From Proales similis (Eukaryota > Rotifera > Eurotatoria > Ploima > Proalidae), in contig JAGVRJ010000004.1 of assembly GCA_019059635.1 (NCBI GenBank), positions 372,001 to 436,000 on the forward strand: a stretch of 64,000 nt of DNA. The letters are read 5' to 3'. A model generated the notes under the pieces. It had not been told where the DNA came from. It searched no databases and worked only from the letters and a program-made list of their open reading frames with translations. Shown here piece after piece: positions 43,411 to 56,557 of this stretch. Position 1 is the first letter of the stretch, and the number at the start of each line of letters is the position of its first letter. The translations under genes were made by a program, and so were the position numbers.

Positions 43411-44481
43411 TCAGGAGAATAGCTGAAGAAAATTCTTACGAAACAGCTGGCTACAACAGAAATAGACGAAAAAGTTTAGATACGAAGAGATTGAAATGGA
43501 AATATTTGAGATCAAGGCCAATAGTTTGTTGAAGATGTTCAGGACGCAGATCTCGACTCTGTTATTGAGCTTGAACATGTTCTCTGGCAGGTGAGAGAGC
43601 AAGAAAATTAGACAGAGCAGAGTGAGCATGTAGGAGACGCTGCGCTCTCTTTGCCTTATCCGATGCCCGTTCAAGTTTGAATTGAATCGAAGCAAATGCG
43701 ATTCACCTGCAAGAGATCGCTGCCTGCCAAGACTGAAGCGAGATTTGAACTGGAACATGATGAGCAAATTTAACGCGCAGACAAACACCAGAAGAATAGA
43801 GTCCTTGACAAAGTAGATAATGGCGATCGGCTGGGCCATGTCAAGTAAGAAGGAGCCGTTCCTTGGCGCGCTGTTGTGTGGATTGGTCATTTTGTAGATT
43901 CGAACATAAGGGATATTGTAGGCCAGACTGACTAGGAGCAGGAATAAGACCAGAAGCAGCGAGGAGCTGAAGTCAGCCAGGCCGACCTGCTTGCGCTTCA
44001 GCTTCGAGACCGTCGAGTAGGTATGTGAACGCTTGCCTGACATGTTCAAGTATCTGTAGAGTGCGATCACAAGCTCGATTAGCACGTTGAACGAGTAGAG
44101 CGAATTGCACAAGTAGACCTTGAAGTAGATGTGAAAGTAATAGACGAGAGGGTGCTTTTCGGCTAGCTCGTCAAGCAGCTTGAGGCAGTCTAGCTTGCAG
44201 ACCGCGAGCAAGTTGATTATGAAAATTAAGTGAATTATCGCGTCCGATATGGAATAGATCAATAAGTAAAAGTAGATTTTGTTTTTTATGTTGCGCACGA
44301 TCTTCAGGAATGTGATCATGCTCATGAGCTCGAACACGATTCCACTGGTGGACAGCACCGGCATTGCGTACAGATTCAGCAAGTCGATCAGAGGCTCGCC
44401 ATAAGACTGGTTGGCGCTTATTTCCATCGTTCGCTCGCTCTCAAGTAGTTGAAGCTTCGCTCGCTCGGCTAACTGGCACAT
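43411..44481 (-). CDS. Divergent rhodopsin-like seven-transmembrane receptor
   Basis: Single-exon ORF of 356 residues with seven hydrophobic helices. TM1 lies around VFELMSMITFLKIV; TM2 around YLLIYSISDAIIHLIF, where the class A LxxxD pattern is seen. A long TM3 carries a cysteine before it (LCNSLYSFNVLIELVIALYR; R-Y in place of DRY). TM5-TM6 are separated by a basic loop (RQRSLAG, RIRQRERS), and TM7 (SSYLNFFVYFCCSQLF) is a modified NPxxY followed by a helix-8 like RKNF. The N-terminus has an NQS glycosylation site. This fits an invertebrate peptide-receptor-like GPCR such as the FMRFamide-receptor type; ligand unknown. The shortened DRY motif makes classical G-protein coupling uncertain. Confidence 0.78.
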   Translation of the reverse strand: MCQLAERAKLQLLESERTMEISANQSYGEPLIDLLNLYAMPVLSTSGIVFELMSMITFLKIVRNIKNKIYFYLLIYSISDAIIHLIFIINLLAVCKLDCLKLLDELAEKHPLVYYFHIYFKVYLCNSLYSFNVLIELVIALYRYLNMSGKRSHTYSTVSKLKRKQVGLADFSSSLLLVLFLLLVSLAYNIPYVRIYKMTNPHNSAPRNGSFLLDMAQPIAIIYFVKDSILLVFVCALNLLIMFQFKSRFSLGRQRSLAGESHLLRFNSNLNGHRIRQRERSVSYMLTLLCLIFLLSHLPENMFKLNNRVEICVLNIFNKLLALISNISISISSYLNFFVYFCCSQLFRKNFLQLFS

Positions 44482-45300
44482 GGAAACCGCTTGAGCGAAC
44501 GCTCACGTTGATTTTCGTCAAACAACTGAATTGAACGCGCGCTGAGCTGACAAAGTCGAGTTATTAAGTCTACAAAGAGTTTATCGATTTCAGATTGAAA
44601 AACTGAGGCTCGTGTTGACTGCAAAAGTAATTTGATTCTCTCACAACACTGGAAAAAACATAAAGAAATTTCGCGGTTTTATTCTCAATTTCTTCGTTTC
44701 CTAAATTATTCAAAAACGCAACTCTAGTGGAAAACTCCAATCCACTTAGCAGTAGCACAGTCACTTTGCGCAAAATTATTTCACTAATTGCAGCCTGAAT
44801 GAATTATTCATTTTGTCTATCGAGTGAAATAAGGCTCTGAGAGGTAGAAAAAGACAAGAAATTGAAATGTAACGCGGAGACACGCGTGAGGAACGATGAT
44901 CAATTAAGCCGAGGTACTCTGCTAACAACCAAACATCCTCGTGTCTCGGTTACACCCTAGTCTGCTAATTTAAAATTTAAATATCCGACGATGCTGATGA
45001 GCTGGTTGCATGGTACTAATCCGTCATGAAAATTGGATTAATTCAGACAGGTCCAATCGGATGGCCTGAATCAATTTAATTTAGCACAGGCAGATGCAGC
45101 GTTAGCCTACGCAGGTTGGCTTTTAGCGAGACGCCGATAGGCCTACGTGTCTGACATTCAATGCTATGTCTAGCTAGCTGAAGATTATGTGATGTGAAAT
45201 TTATCAGGCGCAAAGGTTGATTACAATGCAAGACTATGAGGGAGCTATACAACCACAAGCTTTATTGCATACGAAATTCAGCATTTGAAAAATATCAGTA
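44482..45300. other. Intergenic region with inverted repeats
   Basis: GPCR upstream region and P450 3' side. Contains an imperfect inverted repeat (44869-44953). Smaller palindromic segments occur near 45020-45045 (taatcc/ggatta) and around 45095-45150. No gene seen. Confidence 0.45.
44869..44953. repeat. Imperfect inverted repeat / possible MITE-like hairpin
   Basis: Left arm gtaacgcggagacacg (44869-44884) pairs with right arm cgtgtctcggttac (44940-44953), reverse complements apart from a two-base bulge, around a 55 bp loop. No clear target-site duplication. Confidence 0.5.
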
Positions 45301-47432
45301 TCAATTGCACATGGTGCCTCTGGCTCTTCTTTTTCTAAAACAGAGCCTAATTGGTTCAGCAGGTCGCCGCACTGCACTCTCGTTATAGCTCATACGCGCC
45401 GGCGTGTGCTCAGAGCGCTCAAGTTCTAAATTGAGCAGAATTTTGGCAAGCGCCAGCTTGGCCTCGAGCAACGCGAACCGCATTCCCACGCACAAGCGCG
45501 GTCCCACTCCGAACGGCATGTAAACGAAAGGACTCGGCTTTCTGTTGTCAGCAAAACGTGACAGATCAAATTGGTGTGGATCAATCGGGCCCCAATACGC
45601 CCGATTGTAATGCAAACTCAACACATCCGCGGCGATGATCATTCCACGTGGAATACGCAGCCCTTTTATAATTGTTTCTTTGATGCATCGCCTGTTAATC
45701 ACTCTAATTATTTAATGGGCGCATTGTCTAGCTCGTTTCAAAGTGGCTTTAGTACAGTTGGCACTTACGTGTTTGCGATTGGATACATGCGAAGTACTTC
45801 CTTTAAAAACAGATCCAACTGCTCGAGTTTCTGCAGCCCGTCAAAGTCGAATGTTCCATTCTGTTAAACGATGGATTAGCGTAGCGTAGCGAGGTATTTT
45901 ATAATTAGAGTGATTAGCAGTTGTTTCGATTGCAATAAAGCACGTTTTCTAACCTCGTCATACAACCGATCGATTTCATCCACCAGGATTTTTCGCACTT
46001 CCGGATTATTTGCCAGTACGTAGAGACTGTACGAGAGTGCGCTGCTGGTGGTCTCAAAACCGGCCAATAAGAATATCACGAGATTGGCTTCAATCTCCTA
46101 ATGAATAATTGGCGCCTTTTTAAAAATCAAATGCAAATGAAGGACTGCAATCACCGACTTGAAGTGTGAGCTTCTTCTCGAATTTGCTGGAGCTGTTCTC
46201 AAATTCCGACATTTGCCTCGGCTCCAGACTGTCTGTGTGCGCGTCGAGCAGCATTTGCATCAGATCGTTCTTTTTTTGCTGCACCAGCTCAACTCGCCTG
46301 GTCAGAATTTGTCTCACATTCAAATCGAGCCATGAGATCGGCACGCACAGGCTCGGACAAGTCTTGTGCCAGAACCAACTCCACAAATAAATGCTTCCGT
46401 TAATGACACGTTTGAACTCGTGAAAGTAAACTTGGTCGAGTTTTCCACGTCTTCATTCAAACTGAACTCGTTGGCGAACATTTCTCAGTCTACTTACTCG
46501 CAAGTTTGTGGTAGAATTTGAACTGAGCCGCCGTTCTGAAATGCTCAACACTATTTACAAAGTAGAGATTTTCCGGATTCTTCTGAACGTCAATGTCGAG
46601 GCCGAAAACCGCATTCCACAAGCCATCCATGGTCAAACGGTCAAATGAACTTGAGTTACACGCTAGAATTTACACGTTTGCTCAGCGTTTTTTCTTTTGA
46701 GAATTTCCCGCTCACTCTGAGATGTTGATTTCTTGGCCCTCCGAGTTTGCCAGTAGCTCAACCAATCGATCGGTGCACATGCTCAAGGCGGGCGTTAGAC
46801 TCCTGAGCTTGGCTGCGGAGAATGCCGGATTTATGATCGCTCTCATCCTTTTCCATCTTTCGCCTGATGACGTCAGCAGATTCGGCATCGAGTCGTCCGA
46901 ATGTTGTCTGGGTGTGTACTAAAGTGGAGCTCTTAATTCAAATAATGTGGACAGCTACGTTCGCTTTTGTTCACCTTTCGCGCGGCAAAATTTGAGAACT
47001 GCCGAACAAATACTTCTTCGAGCAGTTCTGGGTCATTTGTCACCAGAACGGGTAAATGGCCTTCGAAAATTCTAGACAATCATCGAATTGGTTGATTTCA
47101 ATCAGAATAAGTAGGAAAGTTCGTCTGCTCTCACCCGAACGTGGCACCCATTTGTTGGCTTAGTCTGTGCAGAGTGCTGGAATAGCCCTGTCGTTGATGC
47201 ATCATCATAGAACTTAAGGAGACTGAACTAAAGCGGCTTTTACTTCTTTCATAATGTCGGGCGAATTGCCGCGGAAGAAATCGTATGGCGCAGTGGGAAC
47301 GCCAATTCGGTCAAAAACTCTGTGAGTCCACCAGATCTTGCCGATGTAGACCGCACCAGCGCACAGTAAGCTGGCTGCGGCGCCCAATTTAATGAGCTCG
47401 TCTCGTTCAAGCTGAACAAGCCGCTCGATCAT
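45301..47432 (-). CDS. Cytochrome P450, CYP3-clan-like
   Basis: Starts MIERLVQLERDELIKLG with an N-terminal membrane anchor (AAASLLCAGAVYIGKIWW), then VPTAPYDFFRGNSPD. Small exons follow: the C-helix region (GERWKRMRAIINPAFSAAKL), the I-helix FLLAGFETTSSALSYSLYVL (AGxETT oxygen-activation motif), the K-helix EVLRMYP (ExxR), and the heme-binding loop FVYMPFGVGPRLCVGMRFAL (FxxGxRxCxG, Cys heme ligand). The protein ends at 45301. Spacing and the NPAFS/LRMYP motifs resemble the CYP3 clan (CYP3A/CYP5/CYP6-like), which oxidises xenobiotics or lipids in the ER. Exon borders were not all resolved, but every diagnostic motif is intact. Confidence 0.88.
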
Positions 47433-47636
47433 GTTTCAAATTGCTTAGGCCGGTTCTGCCCAGTGGCTTTGACTTAAATTCTGAAAAGAGCGCTACTCGT
47501 ATTGTTTGTCGAGCACCAAATTTTTGCGAACATTTATTTGCACTTGTCAAAAGAGTCTTTGGCTCGCCTAGTTGCTTGGACGTAGAAATTGGGATGAAGT
47601 GACAACAAGAGGTTTCATCAATCGGCCGCGAGAGGA

Positions 47637-49581
47637 ATGAATTTGAGCGACAGATGTCTATTCCAGCTGTGTCGAACTGGCGACCTGGTCCGTGTCAAGT
47701 GAGCGAGAGCTTTTTAATTTGTCCAACAAGAGCAGCAAGCGTCTGAGCGTTCAAAAGGCATCTTGTTGAAAAAGAGGACATTCACTTGAACATTCGAGAC
47801 AAATGGGACTCCACTCCGCTCTATTACGCGTGTCTGTGCGGTCACTTGGACCTTGTAAAGTATTTGCTCGAGAATGGAGCTCGCTGTGAGGCAAACACCT
47901 TTGACGGCGAGCGTTGCGTTTACGGCGCCCTGACCGACCAGATTCGAAATGTTCTGCGCACGTTTAAAGTAGAGAGCACCAAGCTCGATCAATACGAAAT
48001 GTTCATGCAGCGCTTGTTCGAGCTGGGCATTCACGCCGATTTGAATTTCGAGATAAAGGGCCAACTGTTCAAGACGCACAAGTGCGTGTTGGCCGCTCGC
48101 TCCTCGTACTTCCGCGCCAAAATCGAGGGAAAGTGGAAAAAACGAACATCGATTACCGGTGACCATGAAGAGGTAGTTGTTTGCTAGTAATTGGCTTTGC
48201 CCTTTTTAATTCACATTTTTGGCGCAAATCGACTGCTTAAGCTCGTGCCGGAGGCATTCGATTCGGTTATACGTTACATTTACACGGGTTGGTCTGCATT
48301 TTCAAACTATCTGAAATGAGCGAATATAAACAGAAGCTGAAAGATCGGTTCGTTGTGAACAAAGTGCATTTTGGTGCCTCTCTGCGATTGGCAAAGCTGT
48401 TCAAACTAAACAGTTTGCTGGAAGAGTTTAATAAAAATCTGTTTACTCTTAAACAGACCGAATCGGCCGAATCGCCTTTCGAACTGGCCGAATTCAGCGA
48501 GAGTAACAGCAACGATACGCCCATTAACCAAGCGGACATATTCAGTAAGCTTGAAATCCTTTATTCTGCTCCCTTGTCAACAACTTTATTGTGAATCAAA
48601 GTGATCGGCAAGTTCGGCAGTCGCTCAAAAATAGGCAACACGATTGTTATCGAGCAAGAGTCAAGCGGCCTCTTGTCGAGCGAGATGGCACAGTTGGCCA
48701 GTGCCACTTTGGCCACAACTGCTGGCAAGCAAGGCGCAGACACCAATCTACGGTCTTTAGTCGAGTTGACACATGACTTGACCATTCAGCTGGAGGACGG
48801 ATGCCGGTTCAAAGTGCACAAGGTTTTTATGGGAAAAAAATGCGATTTTGAAAGTTGCGTATGAGCGTCGCGTTAATTCACAGGCATTCATGACCGAGAG
48901 GTGCGAATATATCAAAGCCTTCCTTCACGACCCATTCAATGAGCTCGGTACTGAGCAAGAGCTGCCCCTGCTCTCGATGCAGTTGGTATCCAGCGACATA
49001 TTCACGCAACTGATCTTTTTCATCTACTCGAACGAGTTCTCGCGCATGGTCAGTGACTCTTGTCAGCCACAACTCAATCGCTGAACGGCTAACAATTTAG
49101 CCACTAAACCAGCTCGACGAGAAATGTCTATTTGAACTTCTCATGTTGGCCGACATGTATTTGATGCCGAATCTTCAGCGTAAATGCGCCGCCGAGCTGA
49201 TGAAGGCGCACATGAATCACGAGAATCTGTTTGAACTTTTGCGCGCCTCGCGAGTCTATGAGCTCAAGAAGCTCGAGTTCGCTTGCATTAGTTACTTGGC
49301 GAAAAACTTGTTTGACGTAAGTCTACGTGTGTGTGCCATTCGCTGCCGGCCAATATGTTGACGAATGAAAAAAGCTTTCAGAGAGAGAAGAACTACGCCA
49401 AGTGATCCTCGACGACGCCAACAATCTCAAAATGAGACAAGAAACGGACACGATCGATTTGATCGACGATTTGCGCTATGCAATTGCCGAAATTCACCAG
49501 CCCGCTTCGGAGCTTTTTGAGCGTGAGAGAAAGCTGCTGAAAATCAACGAGTTGCTCGAAGAGCTCGGCCTAGAATGCTGA
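47637..49581 (+). CDS. ABTB1: ABTB1: ankyrin-repeat and double BTB/POZ protein
   Basis: The start MNLSDRCLFQLCRTGDLVRVK is spliced to KHLVEKEDIHLNIRDKWDST and the ankyrin block PLYYACLCGHLDLVKYLLEN with CEANTFDGERCVYGAL, nearly identical to vertebrate ABTB1. The first BTB domain follows (HADLNFEIKGQLFKTHKCVL, YFRAKIEGKW). The second spans the later exons (DLTIQLEDGCRFKVHK, ADMYLMPNLQRKCA). The C-terminus RQETDTIDLIDDLRYAI and LEELGLEC-stop also matches. ABTB1 (BPOZ) is a growth-suppressive adaptor, with BTB domains suggesting cullin-3 ubiquitin-ligase links. Several introns end in AAG; one acceptor in front of REELRQVILDD appears to be GAG. Confidence 0.93.
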
Positions 49582-50050
49582 GCTCTCTTTAACTCGCTCT
49601 GAGTCTGAAATAAAAATTGGCGACGAAAACCACCAGTTTTACTTGTAAAGTGCTTTTTTTCAATCGATAAGATCAACTGGGCCCCAAATTCTCAAGCGCC
49701 ACTGAGAGCCTTGATCCAAAACTTGATATCCGAAAGAAATGCAGCAAGAAGAGAGCTTTGGTGAAATTGAGAGCGCCTATTGATTAGATTTCAGTTGCGA
49801 CCCACATCTGTCTGAGGTGTGTCTCTACATTTCTAGCGAGCTAGAACGCTTCACTCGACTCATGTGAGCTTGTGAGCAGTTGACGAGCGTTTTAGCATAA
49901 TAAATACGAATTCAAGAATTCGGCGTTATCAGAACTCATCGCACTACGTTCGCCACTAAATTCTGAAGACTCCTCTTTGGCTCTTATTTATCGATCCTCG
50001 GGTCAGTTTACTTTTTATTTTGCGCCATTGCCCATTCTCCTTTTGCTTCG
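49582..50050. other. Intergenic
   Basis: ABTB1 3' UTR (AATAAA about 30 bp past the stop) and the TPK1 promoter/5' UTR. No gene seen. Confidence 0.5.
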
Positions 50051-50899
50051 ATGTCGGACGAGGCTGAGGCCAGAAGCTGGTACCCGTTCCGCATCCTGTG
50101 CGGTGACAAGCAGAGCTGCAACGCTCTGGTCATATTGAATCAGCCTGTTAGGGACAGAAACGAGACGATACTGTTCAAATTGTGGCAAGAGGCCACCATA
50201 CGCATTTGCGTCGACGGCGGGGCCAACGAGGTTTACAAGTGGATTCAAAGGCACGGCTACGACTTGTCGCCCGACTACGTGTGCGGCGATCTCGACTCAC
50301 TCGAAGTGAATGTGAGGCAGCACTTTGAAGCGAAAGGCTGCACATTCGTCCGCTTATACAATCAGGATTTGACCGATTTCAGCAAGACATTGAGGTTTTT
50401 GATCAAGTGCGTCAAGAACGGCATTGCAGATCCGGCGCTCAGGGCAGGTGGCGAAACTCAAATCAGCAGCGCAAGGCTAGTTGACGAGCAGCTCATAAAC
50501 GAAATCAAAAAGCATCCACTGGAACGCATCTACTGTTGGTGTGAGAACTCGGGCCGCCTTGACCACATACTCGGCAATCTGCATACACTATTCAACGAGT
50601 CTGTCAGAGAGGTAAACACGTTTCTGATCAGCGCGGACTCGATCAGTTTCATATTGCCCTGCGGTAAAAATCGAATACACGTCGACGACGGTGAGCAGCA
50701 CATGAGCAAGTATTGTGGCCTATTTCCATTAGGACATGCAGCCAAAGTTCGAACTGAGGGCCTCAAATGGAACCTCAATTCGGACGTGCTTGAGTTTGGC
50801 AGCTGGGTTAGCTCGTCGAACGAGATCCAACTCAAAGAGCAGAATTTCATTTTAATCGATACTGACCGACCCGTTTTATGGACCATGTCTATTGATTGA
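50051..50899 (+). CDS. TPK1: Thiamin pyrophosphokinase
   Basis: Single-exon ORF of 282 residues, about the length of animal TPK1 plus a ~40-residue insertion. The N-terminal catalytic domain has ALVILNQPV, RICVDGGAN (residues ~51-59), DYVCGDLDSL (~75-84) and the NQDLTDFSK motif (~104-112), which contact ATP/Mg and thiamine. The thiamin-binding beta domain has NSGRLDHILGNL, SFILPCGKNRIHVD, CGLFPLG and EGLKWNL. The enzyme transfers pyrophosphate from ATP to thiamine in the cytosol to make the cofactor TPP. The insertion between the TDFSK region and ERIYCW (residues ~122-160) is unlike vertebrate enzymes. Lack of introns is notable beside multi-exon neighbours. Confidence 0.95.
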   Translation: MSDEAEARSWYPFRILCGDKQSCNALVILNQPVRDRNETILFKLWQEATIRICVDGGANEVYKWIQRHGYDLSPDYVCGDLDSLEVNVRQHFEAKGCTFVRLYNQDLTDFSKTLRFLIKCVKNGIADPALRAGGETQISSARLVDEQLINEIKKHPLERIYCWCENSGRLDHILGNLHTLFNESVREVNTFLISADSISFILPCGKNRIHVDDGEQHMSKYCGLFPLGHAAKVRTEGLKWNLNSDVLEFGSWVSSSNEIQLKEQNFILIDTDRPVLWTMSID

Positions 50900-53961
<3,062 letters not shown>

Positions 53962-54447
53962 TCCTTCAGCAGTGACCGGAAAAAGTATTTCAGACTTTCT
54001 TTGGTTTTAATCGAATCTTTCTAAATGCGAATAAAAGCGCAGCCTGATTGTAAACCACTGTTGTTGCTCTCTCAGGCTGGAAGCATCGTTCAAAAAAGGA
54101 ACGGACCAAGATCAAGGCCGAAGCTAATGAAAACTTTTTCCCGGTCACTGTTTCGCTTATTTATTCGTTACAGACTAGAGTCTAGAAATCAGATCATTTT
54201 GCCAAGTTGACGAATTGTTTTATCTCAAGAACCAAATACGCTCCCTTTCTTTTCTACATTTCACTTTAATTCGACTTTCATTTGATTCTATCTAGAATAA
54301 GCAAAAACGTTTATTAAAACTCAAATTTAAAAGTCTAAGAGCGACTGGATTAAACATCATTTCAGTTGAATAAATTGCAATCGAACCATTCGTCAATTTC
54401 GCTGATTATTGGATTGAGAAAAATGCCTGAAGAACACTTGCTTGGCT
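53962..54447. other. Convergent 3' spacer
   Basis: Holds the 3' UTRs of AMPK alpha and the Cys-module gene. AT-rich; no gene seen. Confidence 0.5.
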
Positions 54448-55881
54448 TTAGCAAGCTATTGTTTGATAGCTATTGATCAGGGTTGTTCCAGTGACTCTGT
54501 AGCACCTGTGTGTGGGAGATGGAATCGCCTCGCTAAATATTTGTGTTCCCGCGATTGCTCCGCATCTAATGTTCACATTCGTTGCCCCGACAGGAACTTC
54601 CATGACTGGGCGGCTTCCAGCTGAATATTTAGATAAAAGAGAAAACCAACAATTTAAATGAGAACAATAATCTCAAATGAAATCCAGGTAACTAACCGGC
54701 AAAATTTGAGGGAGACAGTGTTTGTGGACCAGACAGCGAATAGGTTATTTCGCACCATGTCAAATATGCTCCATTGTTAAGTACCTCCAACACCGTGTAG
54801 CGAGCTTGAAAGGACCATTCAGAATCTATAAGTATTGGGATCTAGAGATTGTCACTTACTGCAGATCGAGTTGTACCACTTGTGATGAACTGCAGCACAG
54901 TTACATGTGTTTGAAACACAAGACAGCCCACGAGTGTCGTCACAGGGCTTAGACACGCAGCCTGTTGCCAGGTAGCCCAGTTTTGGCGAGCATTTGATGC
55001 CATCAAAGTACTGAGTAGAGGGACATCTGCACAGTCCACCCGAACAAATAAGGCCGATGGTGTCGTCGCATGGCTTAGTGGGACACGTTCCCTGGTTGTT
55101 TTGGAGTTTGTTGGCTGAAGACAAGACATGAATGAATCGCTGGTAAATGAATAGCGAGAAATGAGCCATTACCGCAAGCGGACACATCATAGAACTGACT
55201 GGCGATGCATCCACAGACTCCAGATTGGCACACAAGTCCTCGGGTATTGTCGCATGGCTGCGACGGGCACCCGCTCTGTCCAACCCCGAGTTTGTTTACT
55301 TGTGAGCAAGTGCAAGAATCGAAACGAGGAAAGAATTTGATCAGAAGATTGAATACCGCAACGGCTCCCATCAAAGTACTGAGAATCAACACATTGACAT
55401 GAGCCGAGACTACAGCCCAGGCCGAGAGTATCGTCGCATGGCAAACTTGCGCTGCAGCTGAGGCCGAAAAACATCTTTTTGGCTAAGAACAACATTTGGC
55501 GTTGCTTGTCTCTCACATGGCGTCTTGAATCTTACCGCAACTGAAGCGATCCAGGAACTGATCGGACGGGCAAGTCGAGCTGACTTTGGCCAGAAGCCGG
55601 TTGGTCCCGGGAAGCTTGTCGTCACCAGAAGTGGCCGAACTGTACAGATTGCAGTTTCCCTCATCGAACATTTCGACCATGAAACAATCGATGTTTCGGT
55701 CGCATCTGGCCAGACAGCGATTTGGGCCCAGACCTTGCAGAGATTCGATCAGCTCGCGGCTTTTAAAACTGCTTGAAGGAGATCCGAGTCCGAACAGACG
55801 GAAAAGAGATTGGTGAACAGAAGCGTCTGCTTCGGCTAGACACAGCAGACAGAAGCAAACAAAGCATCCTATTCTTTCCAT
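54448..55881 (-). CDS. Secreted Cys-rich protein with PAN-like and tandem EB-like modules
   Basis: The start MERIGCFVCFCLLCLAEADA is a signal peptide. Exon 1 then has a PAN/apple-like segment (NRCLARCDRNIDCFM, NCNLYS) and STCPSDQFLDRFSC. The following exons each carry a repeat with the frame C-x(3)-PCDDTxGLxC-x(3)-CxCxxxQYFDGxxC: LPCDDTLGLGC, QPCDNTRGLVC, KPCDDTIGLIC and KPCDDTRGLSC. These resemble EB-type Cys modules of secreted invertebrate proteins. Two final exons give a separate C-terminal domain (TRYTVLEVLNNGAYLTWC ... RCYRVTGTTLINSYQTIAC). Function unknown; an extracellular recognition or matrix protein is inferred. Exon-per-module structure suggests growth by exon duplication. The polycystin-family gene diverges from its promoter side. 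Confidence 0.82.
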
Positions 55882-56557
55882 TTTTTTCTTATCGAATCAA
55901 AGCTTTCCAGACAGGCCGGAAATCTAGACCAGCCCGACCTTTATAAGCATTTCGCTTTGAATATCAGACCACTTTTGGCGATCATTAATTATTAATGGCT
56001 AAGCTACATATTCGAGGGAATTGAGCGTTTTCGATTTTTCTCGGTCCAAGGTTCGAAAGCGTTACTTTTCTTTTCGTGCCATTTCTTTGCTTGCAATGGT
56101 TTTGATTATGGGAAACCAAGTTGAGCTGGGAAAGTGAAGTTAAAACTTCTGAATCGTCTGACGCAAGTATTTATGAGGCAGACATCTTTAATAAAAGGCT
56201 TATTTGCACATGAGTTGCAATTTAGAAATTCCCCTTTGATAAAGAACGCGACGAAAAATCAGCCAACCAAACATTTAATTGCAATCAAGTGGCGCGTTTC
56301 TTCAGCGCAACGCTCAACACATCAAACAAGAGACAGGTTTTATTAAAAATGAAGTTTGATCGGCGTTGCCAAAGCGTTGGGGCTCAAAAGCGTAGCCGGA
56401 AGTCTTTAAGCGATCTGCAGTAGAGAAAATGGCGTTCGAGTTAATAAAAAAGAGTTTCTTTTACATGAAAACAGATCATCGTGTTTTATTAAAACATGTC
56501 TGCCCAACGAGTATAAATTGAAGTGAAAAATTCATTTGGTCGCAAACTCTGTCAAAG
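55882..56557. other. Divergent intergenic region
   Basis: Shared upstream region of the Cys-module gene (-) and the polycystin-family gene (+). A tataaa-like element (tataaatt) lies at ~56512-56519, about 40 bp before the plus-strand ATG, and gacctttataagc lies at ~55937-55949 upstream of the minus gene. Short ORFs are unsupported. Confidence 0.55.

Noticed and set aside
54442..54624. Cys-rich 60-codon plus-strand ORF
   Set aside because: It is antisense to the last exon of the Cys-module gene, whose minus-strand reading is continuous with upstream exons; the cysteines are a strand artefact.
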